DNA of 64,000 nt, from NCBI RefSeq assembly GCF_040779325.2, contig NZ_JBFONT020000002.1, forward strand, positions 496,001 to 560,000, written 5' to 3'. This document shows positions 32,736 through 41,453 of the stretch, in pieces. The stretch's first letter is position 1. Every line of letters begins with the position of its first letter. The notes beneath the pieces were generated by a model. That model saw only the letters and a list, made by a program, of their open reading frames with translations. It had not been told where the DNA came from and did no database searches. The stretch comes from Aestuariibius violaceus. GTDB lineage: Bacteria; Pseudomonadota; Alphaproteobacteria; Rhodobacterales; Rhodobacteraceae. The position numbers were made by a program, and so were the translations under genes.

Positions 32736-33074
32736 TTACTCCGCCGGCCGCGCCTCGACCTGCGCCGCCAAAGCCTCCGCCTTCTCGGCCAGCCCCTTCA
32801 GCGCGTCCACCGACAGCCCCGGAAACTGCCCCGTCGCCGACGGCGCCACGGGTGCCCCCGATCGTATCTTCTCTTCCATCGAGGCGGTCTTGTCGGCCAG
32901 CATCAGCCCCGCCATCAGCAGCATCCGGCTCTCCGGCATCCGCCCGATCTGGTTCGACAGCGCCTGCGCCTCCTCATCCAGCATCCGCGCGGCATTCATC
33001 AGGAAATCTTCTTCCCCGTCCTGGCACGACACCTCGAAGGGCCGCCCGCCAATCTCGATCTTCACCACCGGCAT
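32736..33074 (-). CDS. zapA: Cell division protein ZapA
   Basis: A 112-residue ZapA homologue that bundles FtsZ filaments at mid-cell. The start MPVVKIEIGGRPFEVSCQDG, the middle AARMLDEEAQALSNQIGRMP and the helix MLLMAGLMLADKT match the family; the long C-terminal helix forms the coiled-coil dimer. Its start overlaps the stop of the coiled-coil gene upstream (TGATG), so the two are translated together. Confidence 0.88.
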   Translation of the reverse strand: MPVVKIEIGGRPFEVSCQDGEEDFLMNAARMLDEEAQALSNQIGRMPESRMLLMAGLMLADKTASMEEKIRSGAPVAPSATGQFPGLSVDALKGLAEKAEALAAQVEARPAE

Positions 33075-33451
33075 CAGCTCGCCTCCTTGATGAGGGGCTC
33101 CAGCGCGCCCAGCACGGCCTCGATCTCGAGCCTGTCTGCCGAGCGGGCCGCCTTCAGCGCTTCCAGCTCGGCGGTCATCCCGCTTTCGATCAGCTTGGCG
33201 TCGCCCAGCCCTTCGGCATTGGCCGCCCGCAGCTTCGCATTCACGTCCCGCAGCGCGTCATTCGTGGCGCGCAACCCCTGCAGATCTCCGTCGATCCGCG
33301 CCATATCCTCGGCCTGCCGCGCCAGCGCCGCCTCAAGATCCGCCACCTGCGCCTCCAGCGCGGCAACCCTTTGCCCCCGCGCCTCGAACCCTGCCGAGAT
33401 CCGATCCAGCGCCGCGCTCAGCCGCGCCTCCAACTCCGTCACATCTGTCAT
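33074..33451 (-). CDS. Coiled-coil protein upstream of zapA
   Basis: A 125-residue, almost entirely helical protein: repeated heptads such as VAALEAQVADLEAALARQAE and LRATNDALRDVNAKLRAANA predict one long coiled coil. No other domain. The start is ATG 33451 (a GTG 12 bp upstream is an alternative). Coupled translation with zapA suggests a division-associated partner, comparable in size and fold to ZapB, though no sequence homology can be asserted. Confidence 0.75.
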   Translation of the reverse strand: MTDVTELEARLSAALDRISAGFEARGQRVAALEAQVADLEAALARQAEDMARIDGDLQGLRATNDALRDVNAKLRAANAEGLGDAKLIESGMTAELEALKAARSADRLEIEAVLGALEPLIKEAS

Positions 33452-33604
33452 CGAAGATCTCACAGCTCCTGCTCAACCGCGATTCGCTCGCGTGTTCCGC
33501 CCAAATCTAGGCCGATTACGACCCCTCCGGCAAATCGGGTGCTGTTGCGCTCCGCGCCGCCCCTGCTATTCAGCCCCGAAGCCTCGCCACGAAAGGACCG
33601 CGCC

Positions 33605-35623
33605 TTGGATATCGACGCCCTCCGCTCCCGCCACCCCGATCACTGGATGCGCGCCGCCGCCATCCGCGCGCTGACGCTCGATGCCGTTGCCGCCGCCAAT
33701 TCCGGCCATTCCGGGATGCCCATGGGCATGGCCGATATCGCCACCGTGCTCTTCGAGAAGCACCTCAAGTTCGATCCCAAGGCGCCCCACTGGCCGGACC
33801 GCGACCGCTTCATCCTGTCGAACGGCCACGGCTCCATGCTGCTCTACAGCCTCCTCTACCTCACGGGGTACGAGGATATGACGCTTCAGCAGATCAAGGA
33901 TTTCCGCCAATGGGGCGCGGTCACCGCCGGCCACCCCGAACATGGCCACGTCGCGGGGATCGAAACCACCACCGGCCCCCTCGGCCAGGGCATCGCCAAC
34001 GCCACCGGCTTCGCCATCGCGGAAGAGGCCCTGCGCGCCCGCTTCGGCAAGAAGGTCGTCGATCACCATACCTATGTCTTCGCGGGCGACGGCTGCCTGA
34101 TGGAAGGCGTCAGCCACGAGGCCGTGGCACTTGCCGGCATGCAGAAGCTCGGCAAGCTCATCGTCTTCTTCGACAACAACGACATCACGATCGACGGCCA
34201 GGTCTCGCTCGCCGACATCACCGACCAGACGGCGCGCTTCGCCGCCTGCGGCTGGCAGGTGCAAGAGATCGACGGCCACGATCCCGAGGCGATCCATACC
34301 GCCATCGTCGCTGCCAAGGCCGACCCGCGCCCGTCCATGATCAACTGCAAGACCCATATCGGCCTCGGTTCCTCCGCCCAGGACACGGCCAAGGCCCACG
34401 GCGCGCTCACCGATCCCAAGCTGATCTCGGACGCCAAATCCGTCTACGGCTGGACGACCGGCCCGTTCGAGGTGCCCGGTGACGTCAAGCACTGGTGGGA
34501 AAGCCTTGGCCAACGCGGCGCCGAAGCGCGCGCCGATTGGCAATCCCGCCTCGACGCCCTGTCCGACGGCAAGCGCAAGCAGTTCGACGCCGCCATCGCG
34601 GGCGAGGCGCCGCGCAAGCTCTCCGCCACGATCAAGGCGCTGAAGAAACAGGTCACCGAAACCGCCCCGAAACAGGCGACCCGCAAGGCGTCCGAGAACG
34701 TCCTTGAGGTGGTGAACCCGATCTTCCCCGAAACCATCGGCGGCTCGGCCGACCTGACCGGCTCGAACAACACCAAGACCGGCGATCTGGGCATCTTCTC
34801 GCCCGACAACCGCACGGGCCGCTACATTCATTACGGCATCCGCGAACATGGCATGGCCGCCGCGATGAACGGCATCTCCCTCCATGGCGGGCTCAAGCCC
34901 TATGGCGGCACGTTCCTCGTCTTCACCGACTACGCCCGCCCGTCTATCCGCCTTTCGGCGCTGATGAAGCAGCCCGTGATCTACGTGATGACCCATGACA
35001 GCATCGGCCTCGGCGAAGACGGCCCGACCCACCAGCCGGTCGAACACGTCTCGTCGCTGCGCGCCATCCCGAACCTCCAGGTCATCCGCCCCGCCGACGG
35101 CGTGGAGACCGCCGAGGCGTGGGAGATCGCGCTGACAACCCCCGACAGGCCCACCGTGCTCGCCCTCACCCGGCAGGGCATCCCCACGGTCCGGACCGAC
35201 CACAAGACCAAGAACCTCACCGCCCAGGGCGCCTATGTCCTGGCCGAGGCCGAGGGCAAGCGCCAGGCGATCCTGATGGCCACCGGGTCCGAGGTGCATG
35301 TGGCCCTCGCCGCCCGCGACCTCCTCCAGGCCGACGGCATCGGCACCCGCGTCGTCTCCATGCCCTCCTTCGAGCTCTTCGCCGACCAGGACGAGAAATA
35401 CCGCCGCCGCGTCCTCCCCGCCGGCTCCGCCGTCCGCGTCGGCATCGAGGCCGGCATCCGCCACGGCTGGGACCGCTGGCTCTGCGGCGAACGCGGGAAA
35501 GAGGCCAAGGCGGGCTTCATCGGCATGGACAGCTTCGGCGCCTCCGCCCCCGCCGAAACCCTCTTCGAGAAGTTCGGCATCACGGCAGAGGCCGCGGCCC
35601 AGAAGGTCAGGGATTTGCTGTAG
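33605..35623 (+). CDS. tkt: Transketolase
   Basis: A 672-residue thiamine-diphosphate enzyme of the pentose phosphate and Calvin-type rearrangements. ANSGHSGMPMGMADIATVLF, ETTTGPLGQGIANATGFA, FAGDGCLMEGVSHEA (ThDP/Mg motif GDG...N) and the pyrimidine domain around GREHGMAA-like IREHGMAAAMNGISLHGG, with HDSIGLGEDGPTHQPVEH, are all present. The start is TTG at 33605 with AAAGGA upstream; the frame is open 876 bp further upstream but that part overlaps zapA on the other strand and is not protein-like. Confidence 0.96.
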   Translation: MDIDALRSRHPDHWMRAAAIRALTLDAVAAANSGHSGMPMGMADIATVLFEKHLKFDPKAPHWPDRDRFILSNGHGSMLLYSLLYLTGYEDMTLQQIKDFRQWGAVTAGHPEHGHVAGIETTTGPLGQGIANATGFAIAEEALRARFGKKVVDHHTYVFAGDGCLMEGVSHEAVALAGMQKLGKLIVFFDNNDITIDGQVSLADITDQTARFAACGWQVQEIDGHDPEAIHTAIVAAKADPRPSMINCKTHIGLGSSAQDTAKAHGALTDPKLISDAKSVYGWTTGPFEVPGDVKHWWESLGQRGAEARADWQSRLDALSDGKRKQFDAAIAGEAPRKLSATIKALKKQVTETAPKQATRKASENVLEVVNPIFPETIGGSADLTGSNNTKTGDLGIFSPDNRTGRYIHYGIREHGMAAAMNGISLHGGLKPYGGTFLVFTDYARPSIRLSALMKQPVIYVMTHDSIGLGEDGPTHQPVEHVSSLRAIPNLQVIRPADGVETAEAWEIALTTPDRPTVLALTRQGIPTVRTDHKTKNLTAQGAYVLAEAEGKRQAILMATGSEVHVALAARDLLQADGIGTRVVSMPSFELFADQDEKYRRRVLPAGSAVRVGIEAGIRHGWDRWLCGERGKEAKAGFIGMDSFGASAPAETLFEKFGITAEAAAQKVRDLL

Positions 35624-35856
35624 ACCTTCTAAATCATCCTGGCGGGCCTCTCCTCCCGGTCCGGCAGAAAAGGTCCATGCCCTGTTCCCTACCGGACCGT
35701 CGACGTCATGCTCTATCGCGTCCTCGGATTGACCGCAGATCCCGCGCAAACAGACGGACAGGCGCGTCTGGAGCCGAAGTTATTTGCGCGACAACACTAC
35801 TTTTGGTAGTCATCAAGAATTACGATTCATTTTTTGATTTATGGAGTTTGCGTTTC

Positions 35857-36789
35857 ATGAGTGATCTATTGCGTCGCGGGTCAAGGGGATCCGACGTCGA
35901 GGAACTGCAGCAGGTCCTGAATTTTCACCTGAATGAAGAGCCGCTCATCGTCGACGGCATCTTTGGCCCGTTGACCGAGGGGCGGGTGAGAATCTTCCAA
36001 CGTCTCGCCGGGATAAAGGACGACGGGATAGTTGGCCCGAATACCCGCAAGCACCTTTGCCAGGTCGCAGATGTCTGGTGCAGGATCGACGTGTTTTCGC
36101 TCGCTCCGGTCGAAGAAAAAAGCCCTCCGACGCTTTGCCCATTCATCCTGCCGATCTTGCCGGTCGTAGATCCCTGTCTCGCGCAGCTTCTTGGCCTCTG
36201 CGACATCGCGATCCCGAACCCGGCAATATGTCCCCCTCTGCGCGAAGGGCCGCCAAAAGTCATCGAACCTGTGCCTACAACACTGAAGCCGGTCGAGAAG
36301 GATCCCAAATACACACTCGGCGCGTCGGTTGGCGGCACGATCGACCTTCTCAAGGCTGGCAAAGGGCCGTCCTCGACGTGGATAGACATTCAACTGAAGG
36401 TTCCTTGGCCGGTGTACAAGAACCTCTCCTCGACATTCATAGTAAGCCCCCACCACGACTTCGCCGACCAAAGCTTCGGCGTCATGTTCAGCGGTAAGAC
36501 AGCGTTGAAATACGACGTGCTCAAACTCGGAGACATCGCAAAGGTCTCGGCTGCCGCATCGGCCACGGCAGGCTTCGACCTCAATATCGACGCGGCTGAC
36601 ACCGCCTTCGGCAAGTTGCTTTTCAGCCCCACCCTGACGATCGGAAAAGGAAAGTCCGCATTTCCTTACCTAACACTCGGCCTAGGGGCTGGCGGAAAAT
36701 TCGAACACGATCTCAGTTCAGGTAAAACCAAATCAAAAGGTGTGCTCGAGGGGACGGTGGGTGTTGGTTGGACACTGCCGAATTGGTAG
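35857..36789 (+). CDS. Peptidoglycan-binding domain fused to an unknown beta-rich domain
   Basis: A 310-residue protein. Residues 6-65 are a PG_binding_1 domain (LLRRGSRGSDVEELQQVL, VDGIFGPLTEGRV, DDGIVGPNTRKHL). Residues 75-135 are Cys/Pro-rich (five Cys). Residues 150-310 alternate Gly, Ser and hydrophobic residues (SVGGTIDLLKAGKGPSSTW, SAAASATAGFDLNI, YLTLGLGAGGKFEHDL) as in a beta-sandwich or small barrel. No N-terminal signal peptide. ATG 35857 has GGAG 10 nt upstream. Base use is less GC-rich than its neighbours, and the AT-rich upstream 60 bp also suggests transfer. Phage-lysis or predation roles are possible but unproven. Confidence 0.7.
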   Translation: MSDLLRRGSRGSDVEELQQVLNFHLNEEPLIVDGIFGPLTEGRVRIFQRLAGIKDDGIVGPNTRKHLCQVADVWCRIDVFSLAPVEEKSPPTLCPFILPILPVVDPCLAQLLGLCDIAIPNPAICPPLREGPPKVIEPVPTTLKPVEKDPKYTLGASVGGTIDLLKAGKGPSSTWIDIQLKVPWPVYKNLSSTFIVSPHHDFADQSFGVMFSGKTALKYDVLKLGDIAKVSAAASATAGFDLNIDAADTAFGKLLFSPTLTIGKGKSAFPYLTLGLGAGGKFEHDLSSGKTKSKGVLEGTVGVGWTLPNW

Positions 36790-37099
36790 TGACACCGTCT
36801 GATCTACCTCTTGTCTCGCTCCATCCCTCAACGGCCCAAACCTTTTGCGAGCTACTGCTTACAAAGTCGCGCCGATTATGCCCGGCTTCAGTCCGACTGT
36901 TCCTGATATAAAAGAGGCCCCCTCCCACCCAGAAGGGAGCCTCCATGGAGAGAGGCTTAAAAGGCGCACTCACTAACTCACACAAACCACGCACTCGTCA
37001 CGTCACACCAATACGATTCACGTCATCGAAATATCGCCGTCCTCCCCCGTAATCTCCTGATCGGGCCAGATACCGCCCGAAAGGCCGTTTCCCTTCCTT
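36790..37099. other. 310-bp non-coding stretch with two competing hairpins
   Basis: The segment 36912-36955 contains GAGGC...GGGAGCCTC (36914-36943) and an alternative stem AGCCTC (36938-36943) with GAGGCT (36952-36957), which share the same bases and cannot form together. TATAAA at 36907 resembles a -10 box without a good -35. It may be a terminator of the preceding gene or a short RNA. No gene seen. Confidence 0.4.
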
Positions 37100-37528
37100 C
37101 TAATCCGCAAACAGTTTCCGGATATCCCGCGTCAGCGCCCCCCTGACATCGCTCATCTCCCCGCGCGAGACATGGTTGTCGAGCGTGTCCAGCACCGCCC
37201 CGATCGCGTAATCCGCGTCCTCCATCGGATCGTTCTCGAAATAGGCCTGCACCCGGGCGATGAAGCCGTGGCGGCTCCGCTCCTTGATCGGCGTCTTGGC
37301 CGGGTGCCAGCCCTCGAAGAAAACGCCCCGGATGAAGATCGGCATCTGCGCCGACAGATGCGCCGCCTCGTCATGGCTCAGCTCGTCGCGCAACACCTGC
37401 AACACGGCGCGCAGCAGACGATAGGCGCGCTGCTTGTTCTCCCAGCCGACCCGTTCATTGACCTCGTTGATCCAGATATTGGCGGCCTGAACGGACTCGT
37501 CGATGATCTTCAGCCCCAGGGCGCTCAT
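37100..37528 (-). CDS. DUF2267 protein
   Basis: A 142-residue helical protein. VQAANIWINEVNERVGWENK, AYRLLRAVLQVLRDELSHDE, AAHLSAQMPIFIRGVFFEGW and the C-terminal VSRGEMSDVRGALTRDIRKL are the DUF2267 signature. Such proteins are linked to envelope or general stress in other bacteria, with no known mechanism. AGGAGGG-like purines (GGGAGGGGGAG) precede the ATG. It is divergent from the MFS gene across a 451-bp region with two palindromes. Confidence 0.85.
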   Translation of the reverse strand: MSALGLKIIDESVQAANIWINEVNERVGWENKQRAYRLLRAVLQVLRDELSHDEAAHLSAQMPIFIRGVFFEGWHPAKTPIKERSRHGFIARVQAYFENDPMEDADYAIGAVLDTLDNHVSRGEMSDVRGALTRDIRKLFAD

Positions 37529-37979
37529 CTCCCCCTCCCAACCTGCTGCGCAATAAAGTTACTTAAGCAGCCGATTTACGCCCCCGCATTGACCAATGTC
37601 ATTTACGGATAAGAATGTCTGAATTTGTTGACAGTCCACCTCACGCCGCGGCCCATGGCCCGGGTGCGATGCGCCCGGACGGCCGTTTCGGCAGCCTTGC
37701 CCGGCGCCCCCGACCCATAGGCGGTGGCTTATGGGTCTTCAGCGATCCATAAGCCGCCGCTTATAGATCCCAGGATCGCACGAACCCGCATCCACAATAT
37801 CTGGTTTGCCATGGCGCCCTTCCCCTCAAGATCCGCGATTTCCGTGTCCGACAGAAAGCCGACGAAATGCCGACCGGATGCCGACATGCAAAAACGACGT
37901 CGCCGCGTCGTTAATTCGATTGCTGCGCAGCTCCCATGAAAGTACCCGATCCCTGAAGAACACGCCGTGAGAGGCCATC
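37529..37979. other. 451-bp divergent regulatory region
   Basis: Lies between the divergently transcribed DUF2267 and MFS genes. No gene is supported. Its left part is AT-rich (about 37550-37640), as expected of the DUF2267 promoter; its centre holds the tandem palindromes at 37712-37769. Confidence 0.55.
37712..37769. promoter_or_regulatory. Two tandem 26-bp palindromes (putative operators)
   Basis: Copy 1 (37712-37737): arms GACCCATAGGC and GCTTATGGGTC around the spacer GGTG. Copy 2 (37744-37769): arms GATCCATAAGC and GCTTATAGATC around CGCC. Each has 11-bp arms with one mismatch and a 4-bp spacer; the two copies are 6 bp apart, centres 32 bp apart (three helical turns). The common half-site is GAYCCATAAGC. 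This is the form expected of a dimeric regulator binding cooperatively to two sites; twin hairpins in RNA are the alternative. Confidence 0.7.
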
Positions 37980-39263
37980 ATGATCCAGGTTCTCGGCTCC
38001 AGCTGGGCGCTTCTCCTCGGCATGTTCATGCTGATGGTCGGCAACGGTATCCAAGGCACCCTCCTGGGCGTCCGCGGCGATATCGAGGGGTTTTCGACCT
38101 TCGAGATGTCGCTGGTGATGTCCGCCTACTTCGTTGGTTTCCTTGGCGGATCCTGGTTCACGCCGCAGATGATCCGCAATGTCGGCCATGTCCGCGTCTT
38201 CGCCGCGCTCGCCTCGCTGATCTCGGCCGTGATGATCCTCTACCCCGCGCTCACCTACTGGCCGCTCTGGGTGCTTGGCCGGGTGATCATCGGCTTCTGC
38301 TTCTCGGGCGTCTACGTCACCGCCGAAAGCTGGCTCAACAACGCCGCCGACAATTCCAACCGGGGCAAGGCATTGTCGGTCTACATGATCGTCCAGATGG
38401 CCGGCGTCGTGCTTGCCCAATACCTGTTTTTCGGTTTCGACGCATCGGGTTACGCGCTGTTCATCCTGGCCTCCGTGCTCGTCTCGGTCTCCTTCGCGCC
38501 GATCCTTCTGTCGATCTCCCCCACCCCCGCCTTCGGCACCGCCAAGCGGATGAGCCTCACCGAACTCATCGGCGTCTCGCCGCTCGGCTGCATGGGCATG
38601 TTCCTCCTGGGCGGCGTCTTCGCCGCGCAGTTCGGCATGGCCGCCGTCTTCGGGACCACGGCGGGGCTGACCGTCGCGCAGATCTCGTTCTTCGTCTCGG
38701 CCTTCTATATCGGCGCCCTCGTCGCCCAATGGCCCATCGGCTGGCTGTCCGACCGGATCGACCGGCGCAAGCTGATCCTCGGAATGGCCAGTGCCGGCGG
38801 GGCCGCCGCCCTGCTCGGCGCCGTTTTCTGGCAGAGCTACCCCGTCCTCGTCATCGCCGCCCTCGTGGTCGGCGGCGCTTCGAACCCGCTCTACGCGCTC
38901 CTCATCGCCTATACGAACGACTTCCTGGAGCATGAGAACATGGCCGCCGCCTCGGGCGGGCTCGTCTTCATCAACGGGGTCGGCGCCATCGCGGGCCCGC
39001 TTCTGATCGGCTGGCTGATGGCCCAGACCGGACCGGCGGGCTTCTTTGCCTTCCTGACCGTGCTGCTGGTCTTCCTGTCGGCCTATGCAGGCTGGCGGAT
39101 GCTGCGCCGTCCGGCAGGCACTCCGGTAGAAGACACAACGCCCTATGCGCCGGTTCTCGCCACCGCCACCCCGGTGGCTGTTGAGGTTGCTCAGGAAGTC
39201 TATATCGAAGCCGAACTGGCCGAGGAGGCGGGCCAAAATGACGCAGCCACTGCTGCGACGTGA
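37980..39263 (+). CDS. MFS transporter (YcaD-like)
   Basis: A 427-residue inner-membrane permease with twelve hydrophobic segments. The pattern GNGIQGTLLGVRGDIEGFST, FEMSLVMSAYFVGFLGGSWF and AESWLNNAADNSNRGKALSV fits the YcaD/YbjJ-like branch of the major facilitator superfamily. The C-terminal 45 residues are a hydrophilic, acidic tail. GAGGCCATC precedes ATG 37980. The substrate is unknown. The palindrome pair 211 bp upstream is a plausible operator. Confidence 0.85.
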   Translation: MIQVLGSSWALLLGMFMLMVGNGIQGTLLGVRGDIEGFSTFEMSLVMSAYFVGFLGGSWFTPQMIRNVGHVRVFAALASLISAVMILYPALTYWPLWVLGRVIIGFCFSGVYVTAESWLNNAADNSNRGKALSVYMIVQMAGVVLAQYLFFGFDASGYALFILASVLVSVSFAPILLSISPTPAFGTAKRMSLTELIGVSPLGCMGMFLLGGVFAAQFGMAAVFGTTAGLTVAQISFFVSAFYIGALVAQWPIGWLSDRIDRRKLILGMASAGGAAALLGAVFWQSYPVLVIAALVVGGASNPLYALLIAYTNDFLEHENMAAASGGLVFINGVGAIAGPLLIGWLMAQTGPAGFFAFLTVLLVFLSAYAGWRMLRRPAGTPVEDTTPYAPVLATATPVAVEVAQEVYIEAELAEEAGQNDAATAAT

Positions 39264-39350
39264 CGCAGCGTCCTATTTTCCTTGTCAGGTCCTGGCGGGC
39301 CTGTAACAGTTTGAAGACAAAAGACGAGCAGTAAGGCACGAGGCTTGCAG

Positions 39351-39935
39351 ATGATCCGCCCCGAGGACGTTCTGGGCTACTGGCTCGACGAGGTTGGCGA
39401 AGACGGCTGGTACGAGGCCGACGAGGGCCGCGATACTGAGATCCGCGAACGCTTTGGCACGGCCGTGGAAGAGGCGCAGGAAGGCGCCTACGGCCTCTGG
39501 CTCACCTACCCGTCCGGCACGCTTGCCTATCTCGTCCTGACCGATCAGTTCTCGCGCAACATCTACCGGGGCGACAAACGCTCCTTCGCGATGGACCGGC
39601 CCGCCGTTGCGGCGGCCAAGGCCGCCATCGACAAGCGGTGGGATCTGACCATTAACGAACCGGCAAGACAGTTCTTCTATCTGCCCCTCATGCACGCGGA
39701 AAATCTCTGCGATCAGGACCGTGCCGTGCGCCTGATCCTGACGCGGATGCCGGAGACCGGCAATTCCAACCTCCTCCACGCAAAAGCACATCGGGAGGTG
39801 ATCCGCCGCTTCGGCCGCTTCCCCCACCGCAACGCGGATCTGGGGCGGAAGACGACGGCGGTGGAACAGGCCTTCCTCGACGAAGGCGGCTATGGCGCGG
39901 TCGTGCGCGCGCTCAAGGAACCGGCGGCGGCCTGA
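39351..39935 (+). CDS. DUF924 protein
   Basis: A 194-residue TPR-like helical protein. VLTDQFSRNIYRGDKRSFAM, FYLPLMHAENLCDQDRAVRL and HREVIRRFGRFPHRNADLGR are the DUF924 signatures. Function unknown; family members are widespread in proteobacteria. ATG 39351 follows an AGGC-type site. Confidence 0.88.
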   Translation: MIRPEDVLGYWLDEVGEDGWYEADEGRDTEIRERFGTAVEEAQEGAYGLWLTYPSGTLAYLVLTDQFSRNIYRGDKRSFAMDRPAVAAAKAAIDKRWDLTINEPARQFFYLPLMHAENLCDQDRAVRLILTRMPETGNSNLLHAKAHREVIRRFGRFPHRNADLGRKTTAVEQAFLDEGGYGAVVRALKEPAAA

Positions 39936-39950
39936 CCGGTTTCCTACCCA

Positions 39951-39959
39951 TGTGGATAA
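39951..39959 (-). promoter_or_regulatory. DnaA-box-like nonamer
   Basis: TGTGGATAA is a perfect DnaA box on the minus strand (TTATCCACA), alone in the 120-bp space before lpdA. A single site is not an origin; it could be a regulatory or titration site, or chance. Confidence 0.3.
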
Positions 39960-40055
39960 GTTGCAGCGGCCTTGCGCCGCAGAACGGGTGACATCCGCGC
40001 CACCCTGTGCCACCTATCGTTCAACGTTAAACATTCGTTAACCAAGGAGCGCCCC

Positions 40056-41450
40056 ATGGCCGACAGCTACGACCTCATCGTGATCGGCGCCGGACCGGGC
40101 GGCTATGTTGCCGCCATCCGCGCCAGCCAGCTGGGCCTCAAGACCGCGATCATCGAACGCGAACATATGGGCGGCATCTGCCTCAACTGGGGCTGCATCC
40201 CGACCAAGGCCATGCTGCGCTCGTCCGAGGTCTTCCACCTGATGCACCGCGCCAAGGAATTCGGGCTCAAGGCCGACGGCATCGGCTACGACCTCGACGC
40301 GGTCATCAAACGCTCCCGCGCGGTGGCCAAGCAGCTGAACCAGGGCGTCGGTCACCTGATGAAGAAGAACAAGGTGACCGTCGTGATGGGCGAGGCGACA
40401 ATCCCCGCCAAGGGCAAGGTTTCCGTCAAGACCGACAAGGGAACGGAAGAGCTTTCCGCCAAGAACATCATCGTCGCCACCGGCGCCCGCGCCCGTGAAC
40501 TGCCGGGGCTCGAGGCTGATGGCGACCGCGTCTGGACCTACAAGCACGCCCTCCAGCCGCCGCATATGCCGAAGAATCTGCTCGTCATCGGCTCCGGCGC
40601 GATCGGCATCGAATTCGCGAGCTTCTACAACACGTTGGGCGCCGAAACGACGGTCGTCGAAGTGATGGACCGCATCCTGCCCGTCGAGGATGAAGAGATC
40701 AGCGGCTTTGCCAAGAAGCAGTTCGAAAAGCAGGGCATGACCATCCTGCAGAAGGCCATGGTCAAGAAACTCGACCGCGCGAAAACCAAGGTGACGGCCC
40801 ATATCGAGGCGGGCGGCAAGGCCGAGAAGCACGACTTCGACACGGTCATCTCCGCCGTCGGCATCGTCGGCAATACCGAGGGGCTGGGCCTTGAGGATCT
40901 TGGCGTGAAGGTCGAGAAATCCCACGTCGTGACCGACGAATACTGCCGCACCGGGGTGGAGGGGCTCTATGCCATCGGCGACATCGCCGGCGCCCCCTGG
41001 CTCGCCCACAAGGCCAGCCACGAAGGCGTCATGGTCGCCGAACTGATCGCCGGGAAGAACAACGTCCACCCGGTCAAACCCGAGGCCATCGCGGGCTGCA
41101 CCTATTGCCACCCCCAGGTCGCCTCTGTCGGCTACAGCGAGGCGAAGGCGAAGGAACTCGGCTACGACATCAAGGTCGGCCACTTCCCCTTCATCGGCAA
41201 CGGCAAGGCCATCGCCCTGGGCGAGCCCGAGGGTATGGTAAAGACGGTCTTCGACGCCAAGACAGGCGAACTCCTGGGCGCCCACATGATCGGCGCCGAG
41301 GTGACCGAACTGATCCAGGGCTACGTCGTCGGCCGCCAGCTCGAGACGACCGAGCAGGACCTGATGGAGACGGTCTTCCCCCACCCCACCCTGTCAGAGA
41401 TGATGCACGAAAGCGTCCTCGACGCCTACGACCGGGTCATCCACTACTGA
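40056..41450 (+). CDS. lpdA: Dihydrolipoyl dehydrogenase (E3)
   Basis: A 464-residue flavoprotein that reoxidises lipoamide of the pyruvate and 2-oxoglutarate dehydrogenase complexes or the glycine cleavage system. DLIVIGAGPGGYVAAIRA (FAD), GGICLNWGCIPTKAML with the redox pair Cys42/Cys47, LLVIGSGAIGIEFASFYNTL (NAD) and the C-terminal HPTLSEMMHE with His443 and Glu448 are complete. AAGGAGCGCCCC places the start at 40056. No E1 or E2 genes are adjacent in this window. Confidence 0.96.
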   Translation: MADSYDLIVIGAGPGGYVAAIRASQLGLKTAIIEREHMGGICLNWGCIPTKAMLRSSEVFHLMHRAKEFGLKADGIGYDLDAVIKRSRAVAKQLNQGVGHLMKKNKVTVVMGEATIPAKGKVSVKTDKGTEELSAKNIIVATGARARELPGLEADGDRVWTYKHALQPPHMPKNLLVIGSGAIGIEFASFYNTLGAETTVVEVMDRILPVEDEEISGFAKKQFEKQGMTILQKAMVKKLDRAKTKVTAHIEAGGKAEKHDFDTVISAVGIVGNTEGLGLEDLGVKVEKSHVVTDEYCRTGVEGLYAIGDIAGAPWLAHKASHEGVMVAELIAGKNNVHPVKPEAIAGCTYCHPQVASVGYSEAKAKELGYDIKVGHFPFIGNGKAIALGEPEGMVKTVFDAKTGELLGAHMIGAEVTELIQGYVVGRQLETTEQDLMETVFPHPTLSEMMHESVLDAYDRVIHY

Positions 41451-41453
41451 CGA

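Noticed and set aside
32729..33604. In-frame upstream extension of transketolase (292 codons)
   Set aside because: Proline/serine-rich shadow opposite zapA and the coiled-coil gene; TTG 33605 with its site gives the normal N terminus.
33566..35749. 727-codon open frame on the minus strand
   Set aside because: It lies entirely opposite the transketolase gene; long antisense frames arise from GC-rich third positions. Its translation has no recognisable domain.
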